In this document: in pieces, positions 35,386 to 48,200 of the stretch
How the letters are laid out: every line of letters starts with the position of its first letter
Numbering within the stretch: position 1 is the stretch's first letter
DNA from: Pterois miles
Lineage: Eukaryota > Chordata > Actinopteri > Perciformes > Scorpaenidae
Direction of reading: 5' to 3'
Length of the DNA stretch: 64,000 nt
NCBI GenBank assembly: GCA_947000775.1
Contig: CAMQGK010000604.1
Span: forward strand, 9,850,501-9,914,500
Notes under the pieces: model-generated
The model's input: the letters and a program-made list of their open reading frames with translations, nothing else
Databases searched by the model: none
What the model was told of the DNA's origin: nothing
Program-made: the position numbers and the translations under genes

Positions 35386-35748
35386 TAGGACTGGACAATA
35401 TGGCCAAAATCATCTATCCCGATGTCGATCATTTCATACCTCAATAATGATATAGATCATGATATAGCATGTTTTCTGATAACTCAACAAATAGTCTATA
35501 ACCATGTGGTAAATCATATTTTTGTATACTCCTGTGTGAATTAAATACTTGACAAATGAACAGTACTGAGTATTTTCTCATTTTAAGAACTTGAGTGCAA
35601 AATGAACATAATCGTTTTAAGTGAAAGTCTAGTGGAAAAAAATATAGTCTTAGCCTATATCACAATAGACATAAACAATTTTACAAAATATGCAAAAGAG
35701 ACATTTTATATTGTTCTGGTGATAAACTATATTGTCATATTGTTCTGC
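35386..35748. mobile_element. hAT-like MITE of the 'GGGCAATATGG' family, decayed
   Basis: GACTGGACAATATGGCCAAA at the left and TATATTGTCATATTGTTCTG at the right are loosely inverted, and the family is represented by a cleaner copy at 44623-44951. Confidence 0.55.
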
Positions 35749-37301
35749 CTTCATGAGTAAGTGGAGGGAGGAAAGTGATGCAAACCCAAAACAACATGGA
35801 ATTAATCATGTGCACAACATACGAATGTGTGGTTGATCTTGATGGCAGATGTGTTGGCATTTATCACTCGATGACTTGACTGCATGACTGCATTACACCA
35901 TTAGCACCTTCAGAGTGTTAATTTATTTAATTCCCACCATGCAGTCAACAAAAGTGTGTCGGAGGAGAGAGGCGACTTCCCCGGTGCTGCCGGGGTCAGT
36001 GATGGGAGACGGAGGCTTATTCTGATTCACCACACTATTTATCTCTATCTCTATCTATCCATACCATTCCATTTCTTTTCAGTCGTCAGTAAACCCTGTT
36101 TTAAGGTATTGTTGTGTTAATGGATTGTGCCTAAGAGAGCAACTTGTCTGCCATGTCGTTGGCCTTTCCTCGCTCAGTTTTTCTAAATGGTACTTAAAGA
36201 TGGGACTCTGCTGAGTTAAGAGCTGTCAGAGCTTCTTGGAAACATTTGTGAATATGGAGTCTGGTGTCTTTTTTTGTCCCTTTTTAGTTTCTCAGACTGC
36301 ATGCTTTTCCACCAACTTTATTTATATATTTCAGATTTTACACCACACTTACTTTAATTTCCAGGTTTCCTCGCAAGTATGTTGAAAAGCAGTAAATACG
36401 TTTTTGTAAAAGCTACAGATATCCTATTCTGATGAAGTGATCTGAATGGTTTGTCTCCAGTTGAGCTGAGCCTTTCAATACTGGTAGCGTTTTGTTTTTT
36501 CTTTTTATTCCTTCCGCCATGGCTCTGGTCCCAAGCAAACTGAAACACCATCACATCGTTGTGCATTTGTACTTGTTGGAAACCACGAATAAGAGGAATC
36601 GATAGTTACAGAGGAATGAGATGCCAAGAAATCGGACAACCAGGAAACAATTCTCAGTGGGAACTGATTCTCAGTTCCCATCCCTAGTGTTTTCCCTGTC
36701 TGCCAAAGAGGAGGAATGCCTGACGGGTGCTAATTTCAGACCCTGCACCTAATGTTGCACAATGCAGAAATACTGTTTCTGTGGTTAGCTCATTTTGAAC
36801 AGCATAGGAACTGCTGACTGGAACAGTGTGGACACACAATTATCAGTATTTTCTGTGGCACAGAAGCATCACTTGTAAACACAGAGGAGATGCTACTTCC
36901 TTTTTAGGCTGTTATTTACTCTACATACAACATCATTTACTCAAGACACCTGGCTCAATACATTCATTTTAATGCTGGGAAATGGAAATTGTTTAAAGTC
37001 CCTCACAAAAATATTCACACTTAACCAACTCCTTCTCCTCCAGATGCCTTGTTAATTATTCCCGCCCTCTGAATAATTGAGGAGCTTGTAAGTATGAATC
37101 ATTTAATGACGCTGCCGCTTGCATCCGTACACGTGATATTCTGACACGAGCTGGTGAGGAAACAGCACCAGAAGAACACGGCCTTCACACATTCATTTCA
37201 ACGCCGTCCTAGTTTTTATTAATGAACTCCTTGAGAATATTCTCTGTCTGGCGGAGCAGCGCTGTAAATGCAGTCAAGGAAATTGTTTGTAATTATGATT
37301 T

Positions 37302-37302
<1 letters not shown>

Positions 37303-37350
<48 letters not shown>

Positions 37351-37390
37351 TTTTTTTTTTTAAATATATATATATATATATATATTTTTA

Positions 37391-37471
<81 letters not shown>

Positions 37472-37497
37472 AAATATATATATATATATATATATTA
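37303..37497. repeat. (TA)n with T-runs
   Basis: Compound array in which a T-run followed by AAATATATA occurs twice (about 37350 and 37457), i.e. a duplicated block inside the array. Confidence 0.95.
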
Positions 37498-37590
37498 AAA
37501 AAAGAGGAACAGGCCCAATTTCACAGCAGATGCTTTTATATGTGCACATAATGAAAATCAACATTTTTTGCCATCTGCATTAACCTCTTA

Positions 37591-37612
37591 CCCCCCCCCC
37601 CCCCCCCCCCCC
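37591..37612. repeat. C22 homopolymer
   Basis: Twenty-two consecutive C; the minus strand is G22. Confidence 0.95.
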
Positions 37613-38354
37613 ATTTTTAGAGCTGTAGGGGTGGGGGACAGGATGTTCATGGATAAATAAAAAGTCAACAGCAAATGTCACATAGAAGTGGTGAACATCA
37701 TCTGAAAGTTGGGAACCTGAAGATTAATTTGAGATGTATCTTAGCACTGTGTCAAGTAGTCATAAATCAGTAATAACCAATGAATTAGAATTATTTAAAA
37801 TTAATTTTGCCCATCTCCATGCTTTACTATGTCTAAAAAGTTCTTGCAGCGCTTTTGAGAATTGATAAAAATGATCAATAATCCCTCCAAAATACCACAT
37901 TAAGACACTAAGACCTTGAGGACCACCATAAAAAGCCATGCTGAGATTTGGGATCAAAAAGTTTTGACATTTGGAGATTTCTTGGAGTACTGGATTTCTC
38001 ATTGATTGAATGGTGAGCACTTGTGCTGTGTGAACTGCTCAGAAACCCCCTTATTATCAGTCTAGCTAGGAAAGCCATCCCTCCTCTGAATGCTCCGGGT
38101 CTCTAGTTTGACTGTAAAGTTTCACGAGGCTGTGATTATCCTAGAGGTCACCACAAGTCATGAAGTGGCTACTATGGGGACTAACATCATCACATGAGTA
38201 CAGCTGGACTCACTGGAACCACAAGTCTCAACTTTACAATGATTTACACAATTTACGTAATTCAAGACTATTTAGGGACCCCAGTATGCAGAAATATTCA
38301 GACACCATTTTAGAATAGGAGAAAATATATAAATTTATACTGCATGCAAAAAAA

Positions 38355-38585
38355 CTGCATGCTTTTGCCCTAAACTGCATGTGAGTATCATAAATTGGGC
38401 ATGTTTGTATGGGATGATAGGAACAGAAATAATTTTCATTCGCATGTATTGAGGTCAGAGGTCAACGGACCCCTTTGAACATGGCCATGCCAGTTTGTCC
38501 TTGCCAAAATTTCGCTTAACTGTGGAGCGTTATTTAGCTTTCTTGGTTGGTACCAATGAATTCCTTTGGTTTTCTAGTTTTATCT
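38355..38585 (+). repeat. Fragment of the 'GGGCTGTCA' repeat
   Basis: Contains AAACTGCATGTGAGTATCAT, GGTCAGAGGTCAACGGACCC and GGCCATGCCAGTTTGTCCTT in the same order as in the longer copies; the left half and right end are missing. Confidence 0.75.
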
Positions 38586-39768
38586 CCGTAGCGACAGACC
38601 GGGCCCGCCGGCGGTAGAAGGGACACTGTACCTTTTATCATGATGTGGATAAATAAGTTAGACCTGGTTTACTTCAGAAGGGGTGGATGCTTTGAAGATG
38701 AAAATATTCAGATAATTGGCAATTTAATTGTGGAACAATGGGTGACTTTCAAACAGAAATGTGAACATTTCAAAACTCCCTGTGTTGTCTAATTTACCGT
38801 TGAACACATTAGAAGTGTTGCCGATTTATTTTTTTTTTTCCCCTCTTCTCCAGCGCTAATAAATGTTAGAACCAAACAAAGAAACACTAAATGTTCCTCC
38901 CTTTCAAGCAGATCAGTGTTTGCGTCATGTTTTTCTGTTTGATGTTTTTTGGGTTGAAGCAGTTGTTTGATACATCTCCACTCCTTTCAGTTGTGTTCTC
39001 ATTTTGCTAAACGTTGTTATTACAACTATAAATAACTCATTTGTCTTGATTTTGAGAAACACAACCCAAACATTTGTTTTTCCTTTTTGTTTGTAGTGTT
39101 TTCTCAAAGTCAAAAGGTTTCCACTGTTACTGCCTTACTGCAATTGTTACAATACAGTTATTTTTGCTGTTATTTTATTAGTTTGTGGTGCAGCTACAAC
39201 CTGAAGCGAAACTCCAGCCGTGATCTGTTCTTAGTTGTGGCTGTCTGGTAAAAGTGTCTCCAGATGATGCTGCTGCTTTTTTTCTGTTGCTCGTGGCTCT
39301 GATTTTCGTTGTATACTTTGTGTGTGCTTTGTTTGGATCACATGGTTCGGATTGGTCACTTGTAAATGAAGCACTTATTCATGTAGCCTTGTTACAATAC
39401 AGCCAGCTTTTTAGGAGGGATTCAGGCAGCGTCATCCCCCAGAACAGCCTGAATCTGCTCCTCAGATGTGCATCAGATAGATGAGCTATACAGGTTGTTG
39501 TAGGTCGACTTATAGAAATAATAACTCGTAAATTGACATATTTCCTTGAGCAACACAAGCATTAAAGGATTTTTAACTGGAGTTGTACAAGATGCTTATC
39601 CACTGTGTATTACCTGCAGTAGATGGTGGTTTGGAGAAGCAGACAGGAGTACCATCACAGGAACAAGCAGTATACTGCTGTGGATGGGGGCAGCAGCAAA
39701 ACAGACTTTAGACACATAAAAAAAAAAATCAATATCAGTTTATACGTTTTGAATATTTTCACCGCTTG

Positions 39769-40129
39769 CAGTCAGACAGCCCTTTCCACCGGGGAACTGC
39801 AGCCGTTATGTATGCTCACTTCAAAGCCACCAGACTCCATTGACGAACTATAATTTCACCTCGCAGAACATGGAGGTTGCTGGTCTACTGTTGCCTCCAA
39901 CAGTTCGCTAGTTTGTGTTATTGTGTGACTTTATTGTTTAAAGGGTTGGTCCCGATTCACCAAAGTTGCACAATAACACAAACAACCTAACCGGTTGATG
40001 CAGCGGTAGACCAGCATCTTCAGTGTCCTGTGAGGTAAATTTACTGTTTAGTTAGATTTTTATTAGAGTCTGGCTGCTTTGGCTGCTTCATTTTCAGTTC
40101 AGTTCCCCAGCGGAGAGGGCTGTCTGATG
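39769..40129. mobile_element. Large foldback (palindromic) element
   Basis: Left arm about 39769-39931 and right arm about 39962-40129 are inverted over roughly 160 bases, around a 30-base centre (TTGTTTAAAGGGTTGGTCCC). Examples of matching blocks: TCAGACAGCCCTTTCC with GGAGAGGGCTGTCTGA; TGCTGGTCTAC with GTAGACCAGCA; GTTTGTGTTATTGTG with CAATAACACAAAC. This is a snap-back MITE type of structure. No protein frame. As RNA it would fold into a long imperfect hairpin. Confidence 0.85.
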
Positions 40130-41572
40130 GCAAGGTAAAAGGGTGAAGATATGTATAATCTTAAAATGGCGTTCCGACTCATACGTCGAACCCTACTGAG
40201 AGCAGAGTAACTCCCTTTTCCCTTTGTGAAACAGTAAACGGTTACCATGAACACAATGTCAGACTGAATAATGAATTGAAAATGAAATTCAGTCTGATTA
40301 TTAGGCTGTTGATGTATCACAATATGAGTTTTCGGTAATTGAAAACGCCTCTGTGGCCTGGAAATCTGTGATTATTAATCAAAAGGTGAAAGTTTCTGAC
40401 TAATGGTGCAGCCTTGTGTTTACTTCCCCCCTCGTCATCCATTGTTCTGTTTTCCTCCTGAACAGTTTGTGGAGGAGCAGCAGTCAGGCTTCAGGTCTCC
40501 TGAGAACAAAGAGCCAGTCCCATTTTGTGGCCTTTTTGTTTCTGTCAGCCTGCCGCCGCTCGCCGGCAGGAGTGGAGGGGCTTTTGTAACTGGAGAACCC
40601 TTGATTAAGTTCCCTCTCCACCCCTGACCTGCTGCTGGAGCCCGGCAGGACGGAGCTGGTTGTGGAGTTGATGGTGGTGGGGGGTTAAGTGACAGTTGAC
40701 ATAGGACAGGTCTGCTGTTTTTGAGATTGAAGGCCTTTTGATGTCTTTGAGATTTGGGCCTCTCAGCCCCTGGAGCCTGGCATCGCAGGGCACGAGCTGC
40801 TGATGATGTCACTTCCCTCTTCTTGACATGCCATGGAAGCGAAGCTGCCTGAGCCTGCAACTTCTCAACGTGACAAGTCCTCCATTTATGCAGTTTAAAG
40901 TGTGTTTAGTTTGCCTTTACCAGCAATCAGTGGTTTGTTTATAATACATGTGACTCATTTTATTTCATGGAAGCTTGTGCACTAGACTCTTTCTCTTTTC
41001 TGTAAGGTGTTCAGAAAATGGAGAATGCCTCCTACCTTCAGAAATAGACATTAAATTTGTCCTGTGAATGATCAGGGAAACAGAACGGTGTTCACGTTCA
41101 ACCACTTCATGTTTTAATTAGAGGATGTTATACTGTTTGTTTTGTTCGGAGACCTGTTACTGTCAAATACCTGCAGGATCTAGCTCTACACAAGAGGTAC
41201 GATGCAGGTATTTGTGTGTTATACAGCAGTGATTTGCATTTCCTTAACTATTAACAACTATTGCGTTGTGTTAATGGGCTGTGTAAATTCTTCTTTTCAT
41301 TTAACTAAATAAGCCTCAAATGTTTCAAGTCCTAGTGAAACTGAAGTTTAGAGTGTCTTTAGCTGCTTTACTGTGTGACGTGTTCCCAAGTGAAATGAAA
41401 TATTTGTGTGGTGTACAGTAACAAGGGATTTAAATCAAATTCCTCACATTTGCTTGGGCGACTAAAAAGTGGGCAGGCTTTGACTGTAGCATGATACATC
41501 AAACCAGCACATATGGGGAATTTTCAAAAAGTCCGGAAAACCAAAGATCGTATAGACTTCAGTGCAATTTGA

Positions 41573-41658
41573 CATATCGCTAGCCTCACAGCATAATTAC
41601 CTAAGTTGTATACCTTAAAATATGACTGAGGCAATTATGCTATGAAGCTAACGATATG
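41573..41658. repeat. Inverted repeat, 30-base arms
   Basis: CATATCGCTAGCCTCACAGC pairs with GCTATGAAGCTAACGATATG (three mismatches in 30 when extended by ATAATTACCT/AGGCAATTAT), loop about 26 bases. Confidence 0.75.
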
Positions 41659-41969
41659 TTTGGATAACCAACGTGTTTACTGTTTGATCTATAGGCTGAG
41701 ATTTAGTTGGAGACAGTCGGATGCTGCTATAACATTAATGTATGACTGTTTTACTATAGCAGCCTCCCACTCAAGCTAACATTAGCTAGCCATGCTAGTC
41801 ACTGTCACCAGCATCATTTAGCCATTTAGCTCACTGACGGTGAATATTCATGTATTGTATCTCAGTGTGAAAGCCTCAGTTAACCTGCTACACAACAGCT
41901 TTTCATCATTTTCTCTCCTGTGACATCAAGTTTCTTTCCCCCCAAAAGGGAGCACAGCCTCAGAGATGG

Positions 41970-43562
41970 TGCCATGCTGGTCTGGTCTATAGTCTGGAGC
42001 CATAACACCATGCTGGTCTGGTGTGGTCTATAGCTTGGAGCCATAAAGCTATGCTGGCCTGGTCTATGGCTTGGAGCCATGCAGCCATGCTGGTCTGGTA
42101 TATAGCCTGGAGCCATAACACCATGCTGGTCTGGTGTGGTCTATAGCTTGGAGCCATAAAGCCATGTTGGTCTGGTCTATAGCTTGGAGCCATAAAGCCA
42201 TGCTGGTCTGGTCTGGTCTGGTCTATTGCCTTGAGCAATAACACCATGCTGCTCTGGTCTATAGCTCGTAGCCCAAAGCCATGCTGGTTTGGTCTATAGC
42301 TTGGAGCCATAATGCAATGCTGGTCTGGTATGGTCTGGTCTATAGCTTGGTGCCATAAAGCCATGCTGGTCTGGTTTGGTCTATAGCTTGGAGCCATAAA
42401 GCCCTGCATGTCTGGTCGGGTCTATAGCTCGGAGCCATAAAGCCATGCTGGTCTGGTCTATAGCTTGGAGCCATAAAGCCATGCTGGTCTGGTCTATTGC
42501 CTTGAGCAATAACGCCATGCTGCTCTGGTCTATAGCTCGTAGCCCAAAGCCATGCTGGTTTGGTCTATAGCTTGGAGCCATAATGCAATGCTGGTCTGGT
42601 ATGGTCTGGTCTATAGCTTGGTGCCATAAAGCCATGCTGGTCTGGTTTGGTCTATAGCTTGGAGCCATAAAGCCCTGCATGTCTGGTCTGGTCTATAGCT
42701 CGGAGCCATAAAGCCATGCTGGTCTGGTCTATAGCTTGGAGCCATAAAGCCATGCTGGTCTGGTCTATTGCCTTGAGCAATAACGCCATGCTGCTCTGGT
42801 CTATAGCTCGTAGCCCAAAGCCATGCTGGTTTGGTCTATAGCTTGGAGCCATAATGCAATGCTGGTCTGGTATGGTCTGGTCTATAGCTTGGTGCCATAA
42901 AGCCATGCTGGTCTGGTTTGGTCTATAGCTTGGAGCCATAAAGCCCTGCATGTCTGGTCTGGTCTATAGCTCGGAGCCATAAAGCCATGCTGGTCTGGTC
43001 TATAGCTTGGAGCCATAAAGCCATGCTGGTCTGGTCTATTGCCTTGAGCAGTAACGCCATGCTGCTCTGGTCTATAGCTCGTAGCCCAAAGCCATGCTGG
43101 TTTGGTCTATAGCTTGGAGCCATAATGCAATGCAATGCTGGTCTGGTCTGGTCTATAGCTTGGTGCCATAAAGCCATGCTCGTCTGGTTTGGTCTATAGC
43201 TTGGAAAGCCCTGCAGGTCTGGTCTGGTCTATAACTTGGAGCCATAAAGCCATGCTGGTCTGGTCTATAGCTTGAAGCCATAAAGCCATGCTGGTCTGGT
43301 CTGTATCTTGGAGCCATAAAGCCTTGCTGGTCTGGTCTGGTCTGGTCTGGTCTGGTGTGGTCTGGTCTATAACTTGAAGCCATAAAGCCTTGCTGGTCTG
43401 GTCTGGTGTGGTCTGGTCTATAACTTGGAGCCATAAAGCCATACTGGTCTGATCTGTATCTTGGAGCCATAAAGCCTTGCTGGTCTGGTGTGGTCTGGTC
43501 TATAACTTGGAGCCATAAAGCCATGCTGGTCTGGTCTATAGCTTGAAGCCATAAAGACCTGA
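41970..43562. repeat. Minisatellite, about 36-bp unit, with 271-bp higher-order repeats
   Basis: The basic unit is GGTCTATAGCTTGGAGCCAT followed by AAAGCCATGCTGGTCT, with extra TCTGG steps in places. A marker variant GCCCTGCATG occurs at 42401, 42672 and 42943 (exact spacing 271), then GCCCTGCAGG at 43208 (265), so a seven-unit block was duplicated about four times. Long minus-strand open frames come from the unit length being a multiple of three; the 271 period shifts frame each block, which argues against coding. Confidence 0.95.
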
Positions 43563-43629
43563 CATGTTTTTATTGTTGGTGCAACCAGCTACATACAGCA
43601 ACTATATCTGGATCTTTACATTACATGTT

Positions 43630-44010
43630 TGAATGCTGCCTTCCTCTATTTACTGCTGTGCGCCGTGTTGTCTAACTACTCCACTAGTTTATTCTCCCAG
43701 CAGTCTGCCGGTTGGTGTTTAGCCCCCGGGGGCCACGTCGAGCCCATCTCCTCAGCCTTCCTCCCATCAGCCCCTCAGCCAGGCGGACAGTCAGCAGCAC
43801 AATTAAAGGCTGTGCCGTAATGAAAGGGGCATTAGCAGAAGCAATTTATTTCCCAGCGCAGCGCCGGAAGGTTTCTCTGGTGCTGATATTCCAACACAGG
43901 CTTTGTGTGCCATAGTTGGCCATTATGGGAGGGATGAGGAGGACGCACCCTGCCTGAACAAATGGAGTAAAGGCATTAAGGCAAAAGGCCATCATTCACC
44001 TTTTTTTAAA
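43630..44010. promoter_or_regulatory. Candidate conserved noncoding element
   Basis: Repeat-free, balanced composition with ACAATTAAAGGCTG, GTAATGAAAGGGGCATTAGC and CAATTTATTTCC, i.e. homeodomain-type cores, right next to the minisatellite. A candidate only. Confidence 0.3.
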
Positions 44011-44334
44011 ATCAATTCTCATTTGAATGTTTTTTACAGTGCTCTCATTTTTTCCTCCCCGTCTTGTGAATTTCCATCATTCTGCATCTACAATCTGTTT
44101 GAGCTTTAGCCCCTTTTTTCCTGTTGGGTTTTCTTGTTTGCTTGTTTTTCTCTCCCACCTTTGCCTCTTTCTCCGCTCCCTCGAGCACCCCCACCCCCCA
44201 CCACCAGCACCAACCCCCTCTCTGTTATTCCTGTGTTCATTTTGTTCCTCTGAAGTTTATTGAATTAGCGCAGACAGCTGAAATGCAGAAGATAAGAGAG
44301 GCGCTCTCTCTGCTCCTCTCAGAAATGGTATTGC

Positions 44335-44336
<2 letters not shown>

Positions 44337-44389
<53 letters not shown>
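44337..44389. repeat. (TG)n microsatellite
   Basis: 53 bases of TG. Confidence 0.95.
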
Positions 44390-44392
<3 letters not shown>

Positions 44393-44622
44393 AGGGGGAG
44401 GGGAACTGATGCAGAGGTTATAGACAGAAGAAATGGGTAGCATTGTGGTTTGATGTTTCTCCTGAAAGAGCGATAAAGACGGTGTGTGAGCTCAGTGGAA
44501 GAACAGTGATTATTTGGTCTCCAGTTCAGCTGGGATTTATCTTTTTGTATTTACTGTTAAATATAGTGTAGTGGACACACGCATCACATTTTCTCTGACG
44601 GTATGAAGTTCAACAAGAAGGT

Positions 44623-44951
44623 GGCTGGGCAATAAACTGATATATCAATATCATGATATTAGACTAGATACCGTCTTAGATTTTGGATGTCAGTCAAGTG
44701 TTGTCTGGATTTAAAGCTGCATTTCAGTAAAGTGATATCATTTTCAGAACTTACCAGTCTGTTGTAGCTGCTCTGTTAATTCTCTTTTACAGTCATTATG
44801 TCCACATTACTGCTGATTATTTATCAAAAATCTCTGTAAATATTTTATGAAAGCACCAACAGTCAATAATAATATTGTCACAATATCAATATGAAGGTAT
44901 TTGGTCAAGAATATTGTGATATTTGATTGTGGCCATATTGCCCGGCCCTAA
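44623..44951. mobile_element. hAT-like MITE of the 'GGGCAATATGG' family
   Basis: Left GGCTGGGCAATAAACTGATA and right GGCCATATTGCCCGGCCCTA are inverted; the interior is AT-rich with 'atatcaatatcatgatatt' and 'aatattgtgatatttgat' inverted. No coding frame. Confidence 0.75.
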
Positions 44952-45934
44952 TTTGAGGTGTGTTTAATTACATTTATCAGCTGCTGTGTTTTTAAGTCGG
45001 ATCATAGAAACTGGACTGTTTTGTCCAGAACTAGTCTTTCTGTCAGAACACCCTCCTCAGTTTAATAAGGTAGATTTAAGTCAATAAATCAAACCTTATC
45101 TGCTCTATATGAAAACCATCATCATATAATTTCTGTTATGATTTGATGCTATATAAAAATAGAATTGAATTAACTGACAAACTGTTTCATGCGTGAAACA
45201 TTTTAGTGTAACATCATGCTACCAGAAGCAAGTTTCATTATAGAAGCTTTTCAAATTCAGAAACAAGTTAGAAATTCAGTTTGCTCATGATTTTAATTTT
45301 CATGACCTGCAGCTCAAACCTGTGCAGAGTTCGGCTTATATATTTAGTTCATACAAATATTGAATGTGATAACCTGGCAGTTATTGCAAAATGAACAGGG
45401 AGGCATGATGGTATTTTGAGGATGACTAATCCTGCCGTATGTGGTGTGTAAATTTGTCAATTTATGATGAGTGAATTAGATTATACACAAATAAGTGCCT
45501 ATAGAGGAGACAATACCTTGTGAAACAGTGAGAGTACAAGTCTTGATCCTGTTTGTTGTGTATGAACAGGTCAGCTTTAGTTGATTGGCAGTCTATTTCC
45601 ACGTTTGCCCTTTGACCTCTGGAGGGTTTTGGTGGCCTTTTTATTGATGAGAAATCATTACCAGGATGACTCCATTAACAATGGAGGAGGAGGAGGAGGA
45701 GCTGGAGCTGGAGGCTAATCCTTTGGCAGCAGGTATAAACTGGACAGAGACCCGGGTTAGACTGTGATTGACATGTTTTGGCTGTTGACCCCATTAACCC
45801 TGCCAGGACTGGGGGAGGCTGCTCACGCCAACATCGTCAGGATATTCAACCCAGCCTTAATCTACTATGTTAGTCTACAAGTAATATGGTTTGTGGACAC
45901 CTGTGTCCCAGCCAATCCCAGATTCACTCTGGAA

Positions 45935-46115
45935 AACCTGGCATGTCCATTTTCAAAAGAGTCCCTTGACCTCTGACCTCCGGATATGTGAATGAAAATG
46001 GGTTCTATGGGTACCCAAGAGTCTCCGCTTTATAGACATGCCCACTTTATGATAATCACATGTAGTGTGGGTCATAGTTAATTCACCCTTAAAGACTTAA
46101 GGTACATTTTGAACA
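45935..46115 (-). repeat. Fragment of the 'GGGCTGTCA' repeat, reverse
   Basis: CCTTGACCTCTGACCTCCGG, GGTTCTATGGGTACCCAAGA and GCCCACTTTATGATAATCAC are the reverse of segments in 30500-30620; ends AAGGTACATTTTGAACAG. Confidence 0.75.
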
Positions 46116-47040
46116 GATACTTAACAGAATAGAAAGTAAAGGTAAAAGTAGAAAATTGGACACTTTGTAGGCCAGGTTGCATTCAAACATGGACGTATTG
46201 TAGGGAGATGCTACCGCAGTAATGGCAACTTACTTATTTCTCCTGATTTCTGTATATTTACTCGATACACCCTAAGAGAGGAAAATGTGTTATATTTGGA
46301 TAGCGTTGTTGTCTCCAGCTTCATTGGCTCATTTTTTTGTTTTTTACGTCTCCTCTTTAATAAAATGGTGGATTTCACAGTGTAAATCATTTAAGAGATT
46401 ATAGTTCTGCAATGAATCCTTTCGTCGGGTCTTTCTTTTATACATTAGAGGTGTACATGAGGTTATCTCCTGTACTGATGGATAGCAGGGTTTAAATGTA
46501 GCTAATATTAAAATGTATGATAAGAGCTCTGACAGTTTTTTGGCCGCGCAGCAAACCGCCACGGTCTGTTTTTGGACGCCGTGACGACTCAGGAGGAAGT
46601 GTTGCAATCAATCACAATGATTATGTGGCGTCCTTAAAGAGCTGGACGAGTTGGGAGAGTGACACAGAGCGTGACCTTCTTATCTGCTGCGAGTTAAGTG
46701 TCACGTTTGAAGAAGCAAGCTCAGCCTGAACTTTAACCCTGTTTGCTTGTGTTTTTCTAAAAGGCCACGAAGCCAAGTGTGCTCAGTCAAAGTGAATATC
46801 CTCCTACAGACATCAGAGAGCTTCCCTCTGTCTGCCTCTCCTATGTTGATTTACGCTTCTGTTACTCTGTTCTGTATTACAAATGTAACCAACACGTGTG
46901 TGTTTAACATTTAACTTGTATACTTTTTGAACTGCAAGCAGTTTTCAGACAAAGCACCTCAAGCATATCTTATTTTAGCGGTGATATTATACAGTAAATG
47001 TGCTATTTATGTGACTGATGGAAGCTACAGTTTTTTTATG

Positions 47041-47390
47041 ATTACTTAAAGGCTAGATGTAACAATCGGAAATTGTTTAACAGGGACACCTGTGGCCGTC
47101 AAGTCAACGACAGTGTCCTGTTTCTCATGCTTGTGCTCGCGCTGCGAAAAGCGGGCAAAACGGACACTGAATGTAAAACCAAAATTTGCAAGACAGGCTT
47201 CACTAGATGTGCTGTAACTTTTTTTTTTTGTTTGCTTCTGTGGCGTTTGTGTTGTCTGGTTTTGGTGGGGGCTGGTCATTTGTTGAGGTTATTGCACTCC
47301 ATTTCTAACCAAACGTTAGCTACATTTGCACACTGTTAGCCCAGTGGCCGAGCTGATAGTAACTCACAAGCACGCAAGACGTCACATCCG
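47041..47390. repeat. Possible interspersed repeat
   Basis: TTAAAGGCTAGATGTAACAA, CTTGTGCTCGCGCTGCG and TTTTGGTGGGGGCTGG recall a fish short repeat, but only one copy is in the window. Confidence 0.3.
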
Positions 47391-48154
47391 TTGGACTTTA
47401 CAAAAAAAAAAAAATCCCAAATTGATGTGAAAACAGCAGAGAAACTTCTGACTTCTTTGACAAAAACAGAACAAGCAAAGTTAAAAAGGACAAATTGATT
47501 TTAATTCCCATATGTGGAACATCATCTGTATATTTTGTAATTAAGAACACAACAGGAGTGTGACAGTAAGAATAAAAACAGGATTGTCTGGCTGGTATTT
47601 GTTAAAGAAATGCTGCACTAAAGTGAAAACGTTCAGTTGCAGGAGGGCAATGATAGTTTTATTTCCTAAAATGGCGAAGGATAAATGTTGCAGCTGAAGG
47701 TGAGGAGAAGTCATAATACAGAGAGGTTTCTCTGCTGAAGGATCACAGACGTTTCTTCATCGAGCAGATATTTCTGCAGCCACAGACCTCGGTTTTGTGT
47801 CAGCTCCAATGTCATGGCGGATTTGAGAGTGTGCTCCTGCCCTCCTCGAGCGCATTAGCATTTCTCTTTCTCCCCCGCTCTTTTCCCTCCGCAGTCTTCC
47901 CTCTGATGTCACGCCGCAGCTCAGACATGTTAACACGAACCTCCATGCTAACACAGTTCAGTCTGTCACTGGAGAATATTCTTTTACCTGCTGCCGGAGT
48001 GCAACTAGACTTTTTCATTTTCACTGTCTCCGTTTACAATAGATCAGAGGCCTTTGCAGCGCTGCTGAACTCCTGAACTCCTGTATACATTACTAATGAA
48101 CCTCTGGATTGTTATACAGTCATATGTTAACAGGAAAGACAGGGGCCCTCTTTC

Positions 48155-48156
<2 letters not shown>

Positions 48157-48198
<42 letters not shown>
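48157..48198. repeat. (TG)n microsatellite
   Basis: About 21 TG units. Confidence 0.95.

Positions 48199-48200
<2 letters not shown>

Noticed and set aside
41880..43524. Minus-strand frames encoding repeated 'MALWLQAIDQT' units
   Set aside because: They follow from a 36-bp tandem unit; the 271-bp block period is not a multiple of three, so the frame breaks in each block at the same place. No start context, no non-repeat domain.
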